Made by a program: the position numbers and the translations under genes | Shown here: piece after piece, positions 1 through 8,197 of the stretch | How the letters are laid out: each line of letters opens with the position of its first letter | Numbering within the stretch: position 1 is the stretch's first letter | Notes under the pieces: model-generated | Seen by the model: only the letters and a program-made list of their open reading frames with translations | Told to the model about the DNA's origin: nothing | Databases searched by the model: none | NCBI GenBank assembly: GCA_963762085.1 | Contig: CAVXJD010000006.1 | Coordinates: forward strand, 1-64,000 | Length of the DNA stretch: 64,000 nt | Direction of reading: 5' to 3' | DNA from: DASQGA01 sp963762085 | GTDB lineage: Bacteria; Actinomycetota; Thermoleophilia; Gaiellales; Gaiellaceae

Positions 1-1466
1 GCTGCGTACCTCGACGAGTACGTATTGCTAGCGAGGCCCTGGAGGTCGCCTGTCGTCTGTGGAGCCTCGCGGTAGAACTTCTCCGGGAAGCCCCAGAGCG
101 CGTTGTACGGAAAGTCGAGGGCCGCCTGGGTCGCCGTCCCCACCCATTCACGCGGCCTGATCGTGTAGGCATGCTCGCGCTCGTCACGGCGATCCGAGAC
201 GAGCGAGCGGGCGTCGATGGAGTCGGGGTTCGCCATGAAGACCCGAAGCTCGTTGTACTTGAGGTAGAGCACGTCCTCCGGATCGTCGAGGTGACCCGCT
301 TCGACCAGCTTGCGGCCGATGGCGATGGCGATGATCCGCAGGCGCGCGTTCGTTCCCTGGTCGATGTAGAAGTGATGGTCGGGCGTGAGCGGGTTCATGC
401 GGAGCGACAGGTCGAGCGCCGCCTGGAGCCGCTCCCGGTCCTCGCCCTCGACACCGTCCATGAGCTCGGCGACCGCCGCCTCGAGATCGTCCTTGACGGC
501 CGCGATCGTGGCCGGGTAGTCGTAGTCGGTCTCGACGTAGCCCCGCAGCGCTTCGATCGTCGGCGTCTTCGTCTCCTTCCACGTCGGGAAGGCGAACTCG
601 TGCGACCAGATGGAGTGGTAGCCGAACTCCTGCTGATAGGGCTCGACCCGCTCGGCGAGGAACTGCCGCCCTCGCTCCGAGCCTTCGAGCGCGCCCAACA
701 CGTCCTTCGCGGTCTCGCCACGGTGGCGGAAGGCGTCGTCGAGCTCCTTGTCCCCCTTGATCTCTTCCTTCATCTGCCACAGCCCCTCGATCGAGTCCCA
801 GTTACGGTCGTCGACCGAGCTCTGGAGACGCCCGCCGAGATTCGGGTCGACCTCTCCCTTGATCTCGCCGATCGTCGCGTTCAGGCCCACGGTCGACGAG
901 AACTGGGCGAAGTTGAGCATCCAGTGGATCTTCCAGTGGCGGTCATGGATGTCGATCGCATCCTCGAGCAGGACGGCGAGCTCGACGAGGCTCGCTCCCT
1001 CCATGTCGTAGCCATCGAGGTACTCGAAGTTCCGCTCGATCTCGGGGCGCAAGCGGTCGCGCCACCAGTCGAGGAAGTTCTCGGCGTAGTGCGGGAGTGC
1101 CCAGCCGAGGTACGCGCCGATCTTCTCGGCATGAGCAGGGTCGCGCGGGACGCGCGGGACGTAACGGCTGTTGTACTCGGTCGCCTCGGAGTGGATGCTC
1201 GAGTCCGCGGGCACGGCGGCTGTGTACAGGTAGCCGTTGATCGACTTCGCGATCCAGTCGCACGCGAAGGGGGTTCCGAAGCGGCGGAACATGTGGTCGC
1301 AGGTGAGCCACCACCCGCCGATGTCGAAGAACAGGGGCGACAACGGGTTCGGACAGTGAAGGTCGTCGAAGATCCAGAAGAGCTCCTTCTCGCCCTCTTC
1401 CCACTCGATCGGAAAGTCCTCGTCCCCGTGGAAGCTCCCGAGGATCTCCTCGCTGGCCACCGCCAT
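1..1466 (-). CDS. PEP-utilizing enzyme, mobile-region-type protein (C-terminus cut by window edge)
   Basis: An open frame of 488 codons starts at ATG 1466, behind an AAAGGGG ribosome binding site, and runs off the left edge without a stop. The N-terminus reads MAVASEEILGSFHGDEDFP and is followed by a tryptophan-rich segment (DIGGWWLTCDHMFRRFG). This resembles actinobacterial proteins annotated as PEP-utilizing enzyme mobile-region proteins, which act with a separate PEP/pyruvate-binding subunit. The phosphohistidine swivelling domain expected near the C-terminus lies outside the window, so the catalytic histidine cannot be checked. A 21-bp palindrome sits 42 to 62 bp upstream of the start. 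The family call is by remembered similarity only; that this is a real coding frame is much surer than its function. Confidence 0.7.
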   Translation of the reverse strand, partial: MAVASEEILGSFHGDEDFPIEWEEGEKELFWIFDDLHCPNPLSPLFFDIGGWWLTCDHMFRRFGTPFACDWIAKSINGYLYTAAVPADSSIHSEATEYNSRYVPRVPRDPAHAEKIGAYLGWALPHYAENFLDWWRDRLRPEIERNFEYLDGYDMEGASLVELAVLLEDAIDIHDRHWKIHWMLNFAQFSSTVGLNATIGEIKGEVDPNLGGRLQSSVDDRNWDSIEGLWQMKEEIKGDKELDDAFRHRGETAKDVLGALEGSERGRQFLAERVEPYQQEFGYHSIWSHEFAFPTWKETKTPTIEALRGYVETDYDYPATIAAVKDDLEAAVAELMDGVEGEDRERLQAALDLSLRMNPLTPDHHFYIDQGTNARLRIIAIAIGRKLVEAGHLDDPEDVLYLKYNELRVFMANPDSIDARSLVSDRRDEREHAYTIRPREWVGTATQAALDFPYNALWGFPEKFYREAPQTTGDLQGLASNTYSSRYA

Positions 1467-1507
1467 GTGTACGCCCCTTTCTCGTCCGCGCCCGCGCCGG
1501 GCGGCGA

Positions 1508-1528
1508 CATCATCGATGATCGATGATG
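1508..1528. promoter_or_regulatory. 21-bp perfect palindrome, probable operator
   Basis: The sequence CATCATCGAT-G-ATCGATGATG forms two perfect 10-bp arms around one central base. It lies in the 76-bp gap between the SDR stop (1543) and the start of the PEP-utilizing gene (1466), where a repressor site for the latter would be expected. No regulator gene is adjacent, so the binding protein is unknown. Confidence 0.55.
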
Positions 1529-1542
1529 CGAGGGTCAAGCCC

Positions 1543-2304
1543 CTACTTCGCGGTCAGGCCGCCGTCGACCGGGAACACCGCCCCGGTGACCCAGGATGAG
1601 TCGGCAGAGGCGAGGTAGGCGACCGCGCCCGCCACGTCCTCCGGCTCTCCGAGACGCCCCAGCGGGTGCATCTCCTCGAAGTCGCTTCGCTGCTCCTCGA
1701 ACCGTGGGCGATCGGTGTGGGCGAGCGGCGTCACGACGATGGCCGGGCAAACGCAGTTGCATCTGATGCCACGCTCGGCGTACTCGACGGCGATCGCCCG
1801 GGTGAGCGCGACGACGCCGCCCTTGGCGGCTGTGTACGCAGCGACCCCTGACGCTGACACGAGCGCGAGGGTCGAGCTGATGTTCACGATGCTCCGGTCG
1901 CCGCCCTCCTCCAGCATGAGGCGAAGCGCCGCCCGGGCTACGAGGAAGGGCCCGTCGAGGTTCACGGCCACCTGCTCGCGCCACCGCTCGAGCGTCAGCT
2001 CGTGCACGAGCACGTTCCGCCGGATCGAGCCTGCGTTGTTGACGAGGACGTCGAGCCCGCCGAACTCGTCCGCAGCTGCGGCCGCCATGCGGTCGGCGTC
2101 GGCCTCGACCGCGATGTCGCCGGCCACGGCGAGGGCACGCCCACCCACAGCCTCGATCGCTCCGACCGTCTCCGCCAACGGCCCCTCACGTCTACCGCTC
2201 ACGGCAACGGCCGCGCCTTCCGCCGCCAGGCGGCACGCGACAGCGCGCCCGATGCCGCTGCCCGCACCCGTGACCAGCGCCCGCCGTCCCACCAGCCTTC
2301 GCAT
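1543..2304 (-). CDS. SDR family NAD(P)-dependent oxidoreductase
   Basis: This 253-residue protein has the full classical short-chain dehydrogenase layout. The cofactor loop TGAGSGIG lies near residues 12-19. NNAG sits at the end of strand beta4. The catalytic serine is in NISST and the Tyr-x-x-x-Lys pair is in YTAAK. The C-terminus (WVTGAVFPVDGG) is typical of 3-oxoacyl-ACP-reductase-like SDRs. Length is normal. The substrate cannot be inferred. It starts at ATG 2304, divergent from the CoxG-like gene with only 23 bp between start codons, so the two probably share a promoter region. Confidence 0.9.
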   Translation of the reverse strand: MRRLVGRRALVTGAGSGIGRAVACRLAAEGAAVAVSGRREGPLAETVGAIEAVGGRALAVAGDIAVEADADRMAAAAADEFGGLDVLVNNAGSIRRNVLVHELTLERWREQVAVNLDGPFLVARAALRLMLEEGGDRSIVNISSTLALVSASGVAAYTAAKGGVVALTRAIAVEYAERGIRCNCVCPAIVVTPLAHTDRPRFEEQRSDFEEMHPLGRLGEPEDVAGAVAYLASADSSWVTGAVFPVDGGLTAK

Positions 2305-2327
2305 CGCCGGAAGTATGCTGCCCCGCC

Positions 2328-2912
2328 GTGCGCATCGAGAGCTGGTTCGAGGTGCCCGCCGGCGCCGACGAGGTATGGGCGCTGCTGATGGACGTCCCCC
2401 GGGTTGTTCCCTGCATGCCGGGCGCCGAGCTGATCGAGACAGTCGACGACTCCAACTGGAAGACGAAGATGAGCGTCAAGCTGGGCCCGATGACACTCGG
2501 CTTCATGGCCGATGTGAAGCGCGAGGAAACGGACGAGACGGCGCGGCGGGTGCGCCTGTCCGCGAAGGCGCGCGAGCAGCGAGGACGAGGCGGTGCCGGG
2601 GCGACCGTCGAGTCGACGCTGACCGAGCTCGAGTCGGGGACGCGAGTCTCGGTGGTCACCGACCTGACCCTCTCGGGCGCGGTCGCCCAGTACGGCGGCC
2701 CCGTCGTCAAGGACGTCTCGGCGCAGCTCGTCTCCCGCTTCGCCGACTGCCTCCGCGAGCAGCTGGAGAGCGCCTCGCCCCACGATGGGGCCGCGGCGCC
2801 AATGCCGGCGGCACCCCGCCCTGTCTCCGGCCTCGGCCTGCTTCTCCGTGCCGTCGGACGCACGATCGGTGGAGTCCTGGGCCGGCTGACCAGGCACCGC
2901 CCCGGCGCCTAG
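2328..2912 (+). CDS. CoxG-like SRPBCC family protein
   Basis: The gene encodes 194 residues starting at GTG 2328. Residues 1-150 match the CoxG/START-like fold: an N-terminal strand (MRIESWFEVPA), the VPRVVPCMPGAELIE segment that characterises CO-dehydrogenase subunit G relatives, and a C-terminal helix (VSAQLVSRFADCLREQL). CoxG proteins recruit Mo/Cu CO dehydrogenase to the membrane, but no coxMSL genes are visible here, so the role is probably that of a generic hydrophobic-ligand or maturation protein. The last 40 residues are an extension ending in a basic stretch. It is followed 52 bp later by the LLM oxidoreductase on the same strand. Confidence 0.8.
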   Translation: MRIESWFEVPAGADEVWALLMDVPRVVPCMPGAELIETVDDSNWKTKMSVKLGPMTLGFMADVKREETDETARRVRLSAKAREQRGRGGAGATVESTLTELESGTRVSVVTDLTLSGAVAQYGGPVVKDVSAQLVSRFADCLREQLESASPHDGAAAPMPAAPRPVSGLGLLLRAVGRTIGGVLGRLTRHRPGA

Positions 2913-2964
2913 CGCGGCACATTCTCGGCGCGGTAGCCTTGCCACTCGCGACCGAGGAGGCTCG

Positions 2965-3978
2965 ATGCTCAGCTTTGGCGTAACCGTCCTGCCGGACCCG
3001 CCCTACACGCGCTTTCTCGAGCTCATGAAACTCGCTGAGCAGCACGGATTCGAATACGGCTGGACCTACGACTCCCCCATCCTCTGGCACGAGGCCTACC
3101 CGCTCATGACGCTGGCCGTCGCCGAGACGTCGAAGCTGAAGTTCGGGCACTGCGTCACGAATCCGGGAACGCGTGAGCCGACCGTGACCGCCTCGACGTA
3201 CGCGACGCTCCACCAGATCTCGAACGGGCGCATGATCATGGGCATCGGGCGGGGAGACTCGGCTCGGCGGGTGATCGGCTACAAGCCGGTCAAGATGGAC
3301 GAGTTCGAGCGCTCGCTCGTGATGATGAAAGAGCTCATGAACGGCCGTCCGGTCGAGTGGAACGGCAAGGAGCTCGAGCTCGCGTGGGCGAAGGATCAGC
3401 CGGACATCGAGATGTTCGTGGCGGCGTACGGGCCGCGCGCGCTCGGGGTGGCGGGCCGGGTCGGCGACGGCGTCATCATCCAGCTGGCCGACCCCCACAT
3501 CATCCAGTGGATCATGGAGACGGCTCGCAAGGCGGCGGAGGAAGCCGGGCGGGACCCCGCAGCGCTCAAGTGCCACGTCTGCGCCCCGAGTTACATCGGC
3601 GAGGACATGGCGCGGGCGCGCGATCAGGTTCGCTGGTTCCCGGCGATGGTCTCGAACCACGTCATGGACCTGATCGAGCGCTATGGCGAGGATTCGGAGA
3701 TCCCGAAGGAGCTGACCGAGTATGTGAAGGCCCGGAAGGGCTACGACTACAAGGACCACAGCCGGGTCGGTGCAGCCCATGGGGAGTTCGTGAGCGACGA
3801 GATCGCCGACCGGTTCTGCGTGCTCGGGACGGCCGAGCAGGTGAAGGCGAAGCTCAGGGAGCTCGAGTCGATCGGAGTCGACCACTTCAACATCTACCTC
3901 ATGACCGAAGGCCAGGAGCAGATCCTCGAGGCCTACGGCAAGGAGATCATCCCCGAGCTCACTGGCGTGCCGGCCTAA
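2965..3978 (+). CDS. LLM class F420-dependent oxidoreductase
   Basis: This 337-residue protein belongs to the luciferase-like monooxygenase (TIM-barrel) superfamily, in the group that uses coenzyme F420. Evidence includes the N-terminal SFGVTVLPDPP strand, HCVTNPGTREPTVTAS (a family-typical segment), GRMIMGIGRGDSARR for the cofactor phosphate, and the C-terminal GVDHFNIYLM. It starts at ATG 2965 behind GAGGAGG. F420 usage is inferred from family resemblance, not from a residue test. Members of this subgroup often lie near pyrimidine or hydantoin degradation genes; the aminotransferase and semialdehyde dehydrogenase at 8.6-11.4 kb loosely fit such a theme. Confidence 0.85.
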   Translation: MLSFGVTVLPDPPYTRFLELMKLAEQHGFEYGWTYDSPILWHEAYPLMTLAVAETSKLKFGHCVTNPGTREPTVTASTYATLHQISNGRMIMGIGRGDSARRVIGYKPVKMDEFERSLVMMKELMNGRPVEWNGKELELAWAKDQPDIEMFVAAYGPRALGVAGRVGDGVIIQLADPHIIQWIMETARKAAEEAGRDPAALKCHVCAPSYIGEDMARARDQVRWFPAMVSNHVMDLIERYGEDSEIPKELTEYVKARKGYDYKDHSRVGAAHGEFVSDEIADRFCVLGTAEQVKAKLRELESIGVDHFNIYLMTEGQEQILEAYGKEIIPELTGVPA

Positions 3979-4043
3979 CCACCGAGTCCTCAGGGCGTCT
4001 TGACGGTCAAGGAGTCTCGACGGCCGACAGACGCCCCAAGGCA

Positions 4044-4925
4044 GTGCGGACCGCGGCCCTCGTGCTGGGCCTCGTCGTCCTGCTCGCGCTCGTCGCCGCC
4101 GCCAGCCGCGCCGGGCTTCCATGGTCAGAGCGCCCCGGCGGGGAAGGTGTTCCCGTCGAGCGCGTGGCTCAGCTCGCAGCTCTGGTCGCCCTCGCGGCGG
4201 TCACGGCAGTGCTTGCGGTCGCGTTCGCCGCGAAGGCACGCCGCCGCTCGCGCCGCGAGCGGTTCGACGAGGAGGACGAGCTGATCGAAGCCGAGGCCGA
4301 GCCCGAGAGCCGTCTGGCGCGCTTCCTGCTCCGCGCCGGTCCCTACGCCCTTGTGGCCGTGATCTCAGTGAGCATCCTCTTCGCCGCCCGAGGCATCGAC
4401 CGCATCGTGCCCCGCGACACGACGGACCGGGCCGGGCCCGCGCAGGCCGAAGAGGACCGCACCGTCCCCGCCGTGCCCGGGCCTGCGTCGGGCGCGACCT
4501 GGGTGCTCCTCGGCGTTCTCGGCGTGTTCGGTGCGCTCGCCGCCATACTCATCCTCGGCCCCCAGGCGCGGCGCTCGCTCCTGGACGCCCGCGCCGGGCG
4601 GCACGGCGCCGTTGCGGCGCTCCTGGACGAAAGCATCGACGACCTTCGCTCCGAGAGCGATCCACGCCGCGCCGTGATCGCAGCGTACGCGCGCATGGAG
4701 CGTGGGCTCGGCAGAGCCGGCCTGGCGCGAAAGCCGTTCGAGGCCCCGCTCGAATATCTCCGACGGGTGCTTCTCGACCTGCAGGCCGGCGCGCAGCCGG
4801 TGGGGCGGCTGACGGAGCTCTTCGAGCGGGCCAAGTTCAGCCGGCATGACGTCGGCACGGAGGCGAAGGACGAGGCGATCGAGTGCCTCCTCGCCATTCG
4901 CGGCGATCTACGGACGTCGCCGTGA
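4044..4925 (+). CDS. DUF4129-type membrane protein, first gene of the MoxR/DUF58 operon
   Basis: The frame encodes about 293 residues with membrane segments near the N-terminus (LVLGLVVLLALVAAA), then another (AQLAALVALAAVTAVLAVAFAA), a third after an acidic stretch (YALVAVISVSILFAA), and a fourth (WVLLGVLGVFGALAAILIL). The cytoplasmic C-terminal domain contains YARMERGLGRAGLARKPFEAPLEYLRR in pieces and ends in FERAKFSRHDV, typical of DUF4129. The start is uncertain. GTG 4044 is the first standard codon, but the best Shine-Dalgarno sequence (AAGGAG, 4009-4014) would point to an ACG at 4020. The stop overlaps the next start (GTGA). Confidence 0.75.
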   Translation: MRTAALVLGLVVLLALVAAASRAGLPWSERPGGEGVPVERVAQLAALVALAAVTAVLAVAFAAKARRRSRRERFDEEDELIEAEAEPESRLARFLLRAGPYALVAVISVSILFAARGIDRIVPRDTTDRAGPAQAEEDRTVPAVPGPASGATWVLLGVLGVFGALAAILILGPQARRSLLDARAGRHGAVAALLDESIDDLRSESDPRRAVIAAYARMERGLGRAGLARKPFEAPLEYLRRVLLDLQAGAQPVGRLTELFERAKFSRHDVGTEAKDEAIECLLAIRGDLRTSP

Positions 4926-5350
4926 CGAACGGCCTCGCCGTCGGGCTGCTCGTGGTCGAGGCGCTCGGCCTCGCCCTGGTCGCGTGGTGGGCGCTCCGGG
5001 CGTTGCCAGCCGACTCGAATGCCTTCGAGCGGGCGCTACGGACCAGGCGACCCCGCGCACCGCGCCTCCGCGAGCTGGAGCGCATCGAACATGACGTCGT
5101 CCAGGGAGCCGCGAACCCGCTCGACCTCCACCGCCGCCTCCGCCCGCTGCTGCGGCAGATCGCCGCGCACCGGCTCACGATCCGCCATGGTGTCGCCCTC
5201 GATGCCGGCGACGGCCACGCGCGCCGGCTGCTCGGAGATGAGGCCTGGGAGCTTCTGCGGCCGGATCGAGAGCTCCCGGACGAGCGGAGAGGGCCACGCC
5301 TAGGCGTCCACGAGATCGAGGCGATCGTCGCGCGGCTGGAGCAGCTATGA
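4922..5350 (+). CDS. Small membrane-anchored protein of the MoxR operon
   Basis: The protein has 142 residues starting at GTG 4922, which overlaps the preceding stop. One N-terminal membrane helix (VGLLVVEALGLALVAWWAL) is followed by a soluble, arginine-rich and probably cytoplasmic region with many short helices. I recognise no named domain. Similar small proteins occupy the slot between DUF4129 and moxR genes in actinobacterial operons, and translational coupling on both sides (GTGA, then ATGA) supports a shared function with its neighbours. Confidence 0.75.
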   Translation: MTNGLAVGLLVVEALGLALVAWWALRALPADSNAFERALRTRRPRAPRLRELERIEHDVVQGAANPLDLHRRLRPLLRQIAAHRLTIRHGVALDAGDGHARRLLGDEAWELLRPDRELPDERRGPRLGVHEIEAIVARLEQL

Positions 5351-6321
5351 CGCCCCTGGAGGACGTCCCTCGCACCTCCGAGCGCATCCTCGACGAGGTC
5401 GAGCGAGCCGTCATCGGGAAGCGCGAGGCGCTCGAGCTCGTCCTGCTCGGCATCCTCGCAGACGGGCACGTCCTGATCGAGGACTTCCCAGGCCTCGCCA
5501 AGACCCTTATCGCCCGCTCCTTCGCCCAGGTCGCGAGCCTCGGCTTCTCGCGCATCCAGTTCACGCCGGACCTGATGCCGTCGGACATCACCGGCTCGTC
5601 GATCTACGACCAGCGGGCGGGCGACTTCGAGTTCCGCCCCGGCCCGATCTTCACGAACCTCCTCCTCGCGGACGAGATCAACCGCGCACCCCCGAAGACG
5701 CAGGCCGCGCTCCTCGAGGCGATGCAGGAGCGCCAGGTGACGATCGACGGGACAACCCACCCGCTCGCGAGGCCCTTCCTCGTCCTGGCGACCCAGAACC
5801 CGATCGAATACGAGGGGACCTATCCGCTGCCCGAGGCACAGCTCGACCGTTTCCTGCTCCGGATCCAGCTCGGCTATCCAGAACGGGCGGACGAATGGGA
5901 GATGCTCGAGCGCCGGCGGGAGCGCCGGACGGATGAGATCGAGCTCGAGGGCCTGGTCGACGGCCCGTCCCTGCTGGCGCTGCAGGCAGCTGTCGAGGAC
6001 GTCCACGTCGCCGAGAGCATCGGCCTGTACATCGTCGATCTCGTGAGCGCCACGCGTGCAAACCCGCGCGTCCAGGTCGGAGCGAGCCCGCGCGGCACGC
6101 TCGCCCTCCTCAAGCTCTCGCGCTGCCGGGCGGCGCTGCGGGGCCGGGACTACGTGACGCCGGAAGACGTGAAGGACGTGGCTCCGTCGGCGCTCGCGCA
6201 CCGGCTGACGCTGCGCCCAGAGGTGTGGGTGCAGCGAGTCCGCCAGGAGGACGTCGTGCGGGAGTGCCTCGAGGCCGTCCCCACTCCGGCTGCCGAGGAC
6301 CTCGAACCCGTCCCCGAGTGA
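5347..6321 (+). CDS. MoxR family AAA+ ATPase
   Basis: The 324-residue protein carries an AAA+ ATPase core. Its Walker A variant is EDFPGLAKT, where MoxR proteins have G-x-P-G-x-x-K-T. Walker B is LLLADEINR, sensor 1 is ATQNPIEYEGTYPLPEAQLDRF, quoted here in part as VLATQNP, and the arginine finger lies within GASPRG. MoxR ATPases are chaperones that remodel or activate partner proteins, often ones with von Willebrand-like folds, and DUF58 proteins are the usual genetic partners. ATG 5347 overlaps the upstream stop and its own stop overlaps the DUF58 start, so the four genes look translationally coupled. Confidence 0.95.
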   Translation: MTPLEDVPRTSERILDEVERAVIGKREALELVLLGILADGHVLIEDFPGLAKTLIARSFAQVASLGFSRIQFTPDLMPSDITGSSIYDQRAGDFEFRPGPIFTNLLLADEINRAPPKTQAALLEAMQERQVTIDGTTHPLARPFLVLATQNPIEYEGTYPLPEAQLDRFLLRIQLGYPERADEWEMLERRRERRTDEIELEGLVDGPSLLALQAAVEDVHVAESIGLYIVDLVSATRANPRVQVGASPRGTLALLKLSRCRAALRGRDYVTPEDVKDVAPSALAHRLTLRPEVWVQRVRQEDVVRECLEAVPTPAAEDLEPVPE

Positions 6322-7586
6322 CCTCGAGCGCGACGCCGAAGCTGCGCGCCTACATCGTCCTGGCGGCCGCCGGGCTCCTCGCGGCCCTCGTCCTCGGGCG
6401 GCCTGAGCTGGCGGCCCTCGCGGCGCCGTTTGCGGCCTGGCTGGCCCTCGGGGTCGGGCTCGCTCGCCGGCCCGAGCTCGCCGTCCGGTACGGCCTCGAC
6501 CGTGAGCGGGCTCTCCAGGGCGAGAGGGTCGATGCGTCGATCGAGATCGAGAGCGACGTCCCCCTCCAGCCGCTCGAGGTGCTCCTCCGGCTCCCACCGG
6601 GCCTCGAGAGCGGCTCCCGTGCGCTCGCCCTGCAAGTTCGAGCCGGAGAGCCCGCGCGGGTGGCGATCGCGCTCTACTGCAAGCGCTGGGGTGGATATTC
6701 GGTTGGCGACCTCCTGCTCCGGGCCCGCGATCGCTTCGGCCTGCGGGCCTACGAGGAGAGGTTCGACCTCCGCTGCCCGCTCCGGATCTACCCCCGTGAA
6801 GAGACGCTCCGCTCGCTCCTGGCCCCGGCAGAGACGCAGGCAACGGCGGGGAACGAGGTAGCGCGGGCGAAGGGCGACGGGATCGAGTTCGCCGACATCC
6901 GCCCCTTCGTGCCCGGGGATCGAGTTCGCCGGATCAACTGGCGCGCCAGCGCCCGCCGTCCCGGTCTCTGGGTGAACGAGTCGCACCCCGAGCGGAACAC
7001 CGACGTGATCATCTTCCTGGACAGCTTCGCGGAGGCGCGTTACGGCGCCACCGGCACACTCGACCTGGCGGTGCGTGCGGCGGGGGCTCTTGCCGCCCGC
7101 TACCTGCGGCGAAGCGACCGGGTCGGCCTCGTGAGCTTCGGCGGCGTTCTCCGCTGGCTCGAGCCTTCGATGGGCTCAGTGCAGCTCTACCGGATCGTCG
7201 ACGCGCTCCTCGACACGGACATCGCGCTCAGCTACGCCTGGAAGGGAGCCGACGTGATCCCGCCGCGTACGCTGCCGCCGCAGGCGCTCGTGATCGGCCT
7301 CACCCCGCTCCTCGACGAGCGCAGCGTCGGAGCCCTGCTCGACCTGCGCGCACGCGGATTCGACCTGGCGATTGTGGACGTGTCGCCTCTTCCCTTCCTG
7401 CCGCCGGAGCGGGATCGCCTCGAGCGGCTCTCGCGCCGGGTCTGGGCCCTCCGGCGCGAGGTGCTCAGGCACGAGTACCAGCAGCTCGGAGTGGCAGTCG
7501 CCGAATGGCGGGACGGAGACGCACTCGAACAGGCGATCGAGGAGGTGAGACGATTCCGGCGCTCCGCACGAGCCGTCCGCGCCTGA
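6318..7586 (+). CDS. DUF58 domain-containing protein
   Basis: This 422-residue protein starts at GTG 6318, overlapping the moxR stop. Two N-terminal membrane helices (IVLAAAGLLAALVLG and AALAAPFAAWLALGVGLA) precede a beta-rich region and the DUF58 signature DRVRRINWRASAR, near residues 200-212. A vWA-like domain follows, with TDVIIFLDSFAEA in the MIDAS-like position; the canonical DxSxS is not fully kept (D-S-F). DUF58 proteins work with MoxR ATPases in envelope-related processes. No transglutaminase-like gene, the third usual partner, is present in this operon. Confidence 0.93.
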   Translation: MTSSATPKLRAYIVLAAAGLLAALVLGRPELAALAAPFAAWLALGVGLARRPELAVRYGLDRERALQGERVDASIEIESDVPLQPLEVLLRLPPGLESGSRALALQVRAGEPARVAIALYCKRWGGYSVGDLLLRARDRFGLRAYEERFDLRCPLRIYPREETLRSLLAPAETQATAGNEVARAKGDGIEFADIRPFVPGDRVRRINWRASARRPGLWVNESHPERNTDVIIFLDSFAEARYGATGTLDLAVRAAGALAARYLRRSDRVGLVSFGGVLRWLEPSMGSVQLYRIVDALLDTDIALSYAWKGADVIPPRTLPPQALVIGLTPLLDERSVGALLDLRARGFDLAIVDVSPLPFLPPERDRLERLSRRVWALRREVLRHEYQQLGVAVAEWRDGDALEQAIEEVRRFRRSARAVRA

Positions 7587-8092
7587 TCGTCGCGGCCGCC
7601 TCGGTCGCTGTCGGCTTGGTGCTGGCGGCGGACGCCTGGCTCCTCTCCGCTCGGTGGGAGGACACCATCGCCGGCGCGGCTGCGGCCGGCGTCGGGATTC
7701 TCGCCGTCTCTCTTGGCCTACGCTTCTCTGCAGGAGTGCCGCTGGGCCTCGCGTTCCTCGCAGGCAGCTACGCCGCCGCGCTCGGAAGCCGAGATGTCGA
7801 CGTCGACCTTTCGGCGACCCTGTACGCGGCACTCTTCTTTCTGACGGCCGAGCTCGCCTACTGGTCGCTCGAGCTCTCCCCCGGGATCAGTCCGGCACCG
7901 GGGCTCGTCGTACGCCGCGTCCTCTTCCTCGCCGTCGGCGCCCTCGCAGCGCTCGCACTTGCCGGCCTCGTGCTGGCGGCGGCGCTCGAGCCCCTCCCGC
8001 GAGGCCTTCTGGTGCAGGGGCTGGGCGTCGGCGGAGCTCTCCTCGCAATGGGCGTGATCGCAGTGCTGGTGCGACATTCCCAGCCGCGCTAG
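7553..8092 (+). CDS. Polytopic membrane protein at the end of the MoxR operon
   Basis: The protein has about 179 residues and roughly six hydrophobic helices, for example LIVAAASVAVGLVLAADAWLL, quoted in part as VAVGLVLAADAWLL, and LFLAVGALAALALAGLVLAAAL, quoted in part as LFLAVGALAALALAGLV. No domain is recognised. The start is unusual. The frame has no ATG, GTG or TTG near a ribosome binding site, but a strong GGAGGTGA (7541-7548) precedes an ATT at 7553. Alternatives are ATG 7505, which overlaps DUF58 by 82 bp, or TTG about 60 bp downstream, which would cut the first helix. Position suggests co-transcription with DUF58. Confidence 0.65.
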   Translation: MPALRTSRPRLIVAAASVAVGLVLAADAWLLSARWEDTIAGAAAAGVGILAVSLGLRFSAGVPLGLAFLAGSYAAALGSRDVDVDLSATLYAALFFLTAELAYWSLELSPGISPAPGLVVRRVLFLAVGALAALALAGLVLAAALEPLPRGLLVQGLGVGGALLAMGVIAVLVRHSQPR

Positions 8093-8183
8093 AACGCAGG
8101 CATCATCGCTCCGCTACACTGCGAAGCGAATAGAGCGAGTACAAGTGGTGCCAAGCACTTCCTTTGCCCGTTCGTGAAATGGC

Positions 8184-8193
8184 AAGGAGGTGA
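8184..8193 (+). promoter_or_regulatory. Full-length Shine-Dalgarno sequence of the cold-shock gene
   Basis: AAGGAGGTGA lies 4 bp before ATG 8198. It sets the start of the cold-shock protein, excluding an in-frame ATG at 8174 that would add eight residues. The 105-bp stretch from 8093 holds an imperfect AAGTG...CACTT hairpin (about 8142-8161), a possible structured 5' leader. Confidence 0.8.
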
Positions 8194-8197
8194 GTTA

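Noticed and set aside
171..1526. 451-residue open frame on the + strand
   Set aside because: It lies antisense to the PEP-utilizing enzyme gene; composition is Arg/Val/Asp-rich with no motif, a typical GC-rich shadow.
2328..2912. CO dehydrogenase operon implied by the CoxG-like gene
   Set aside because: No coxL, coxM or coxS gene lies nearby, so only the SRPBCC/CoxG-like family call is supported.
4837..6843. 668-residue open frame on the minus strand
   Set aside because: It is antisense to the coupled MoxR operon and very rich in Arg, Pro, Ser and Ala without recognisable domains.
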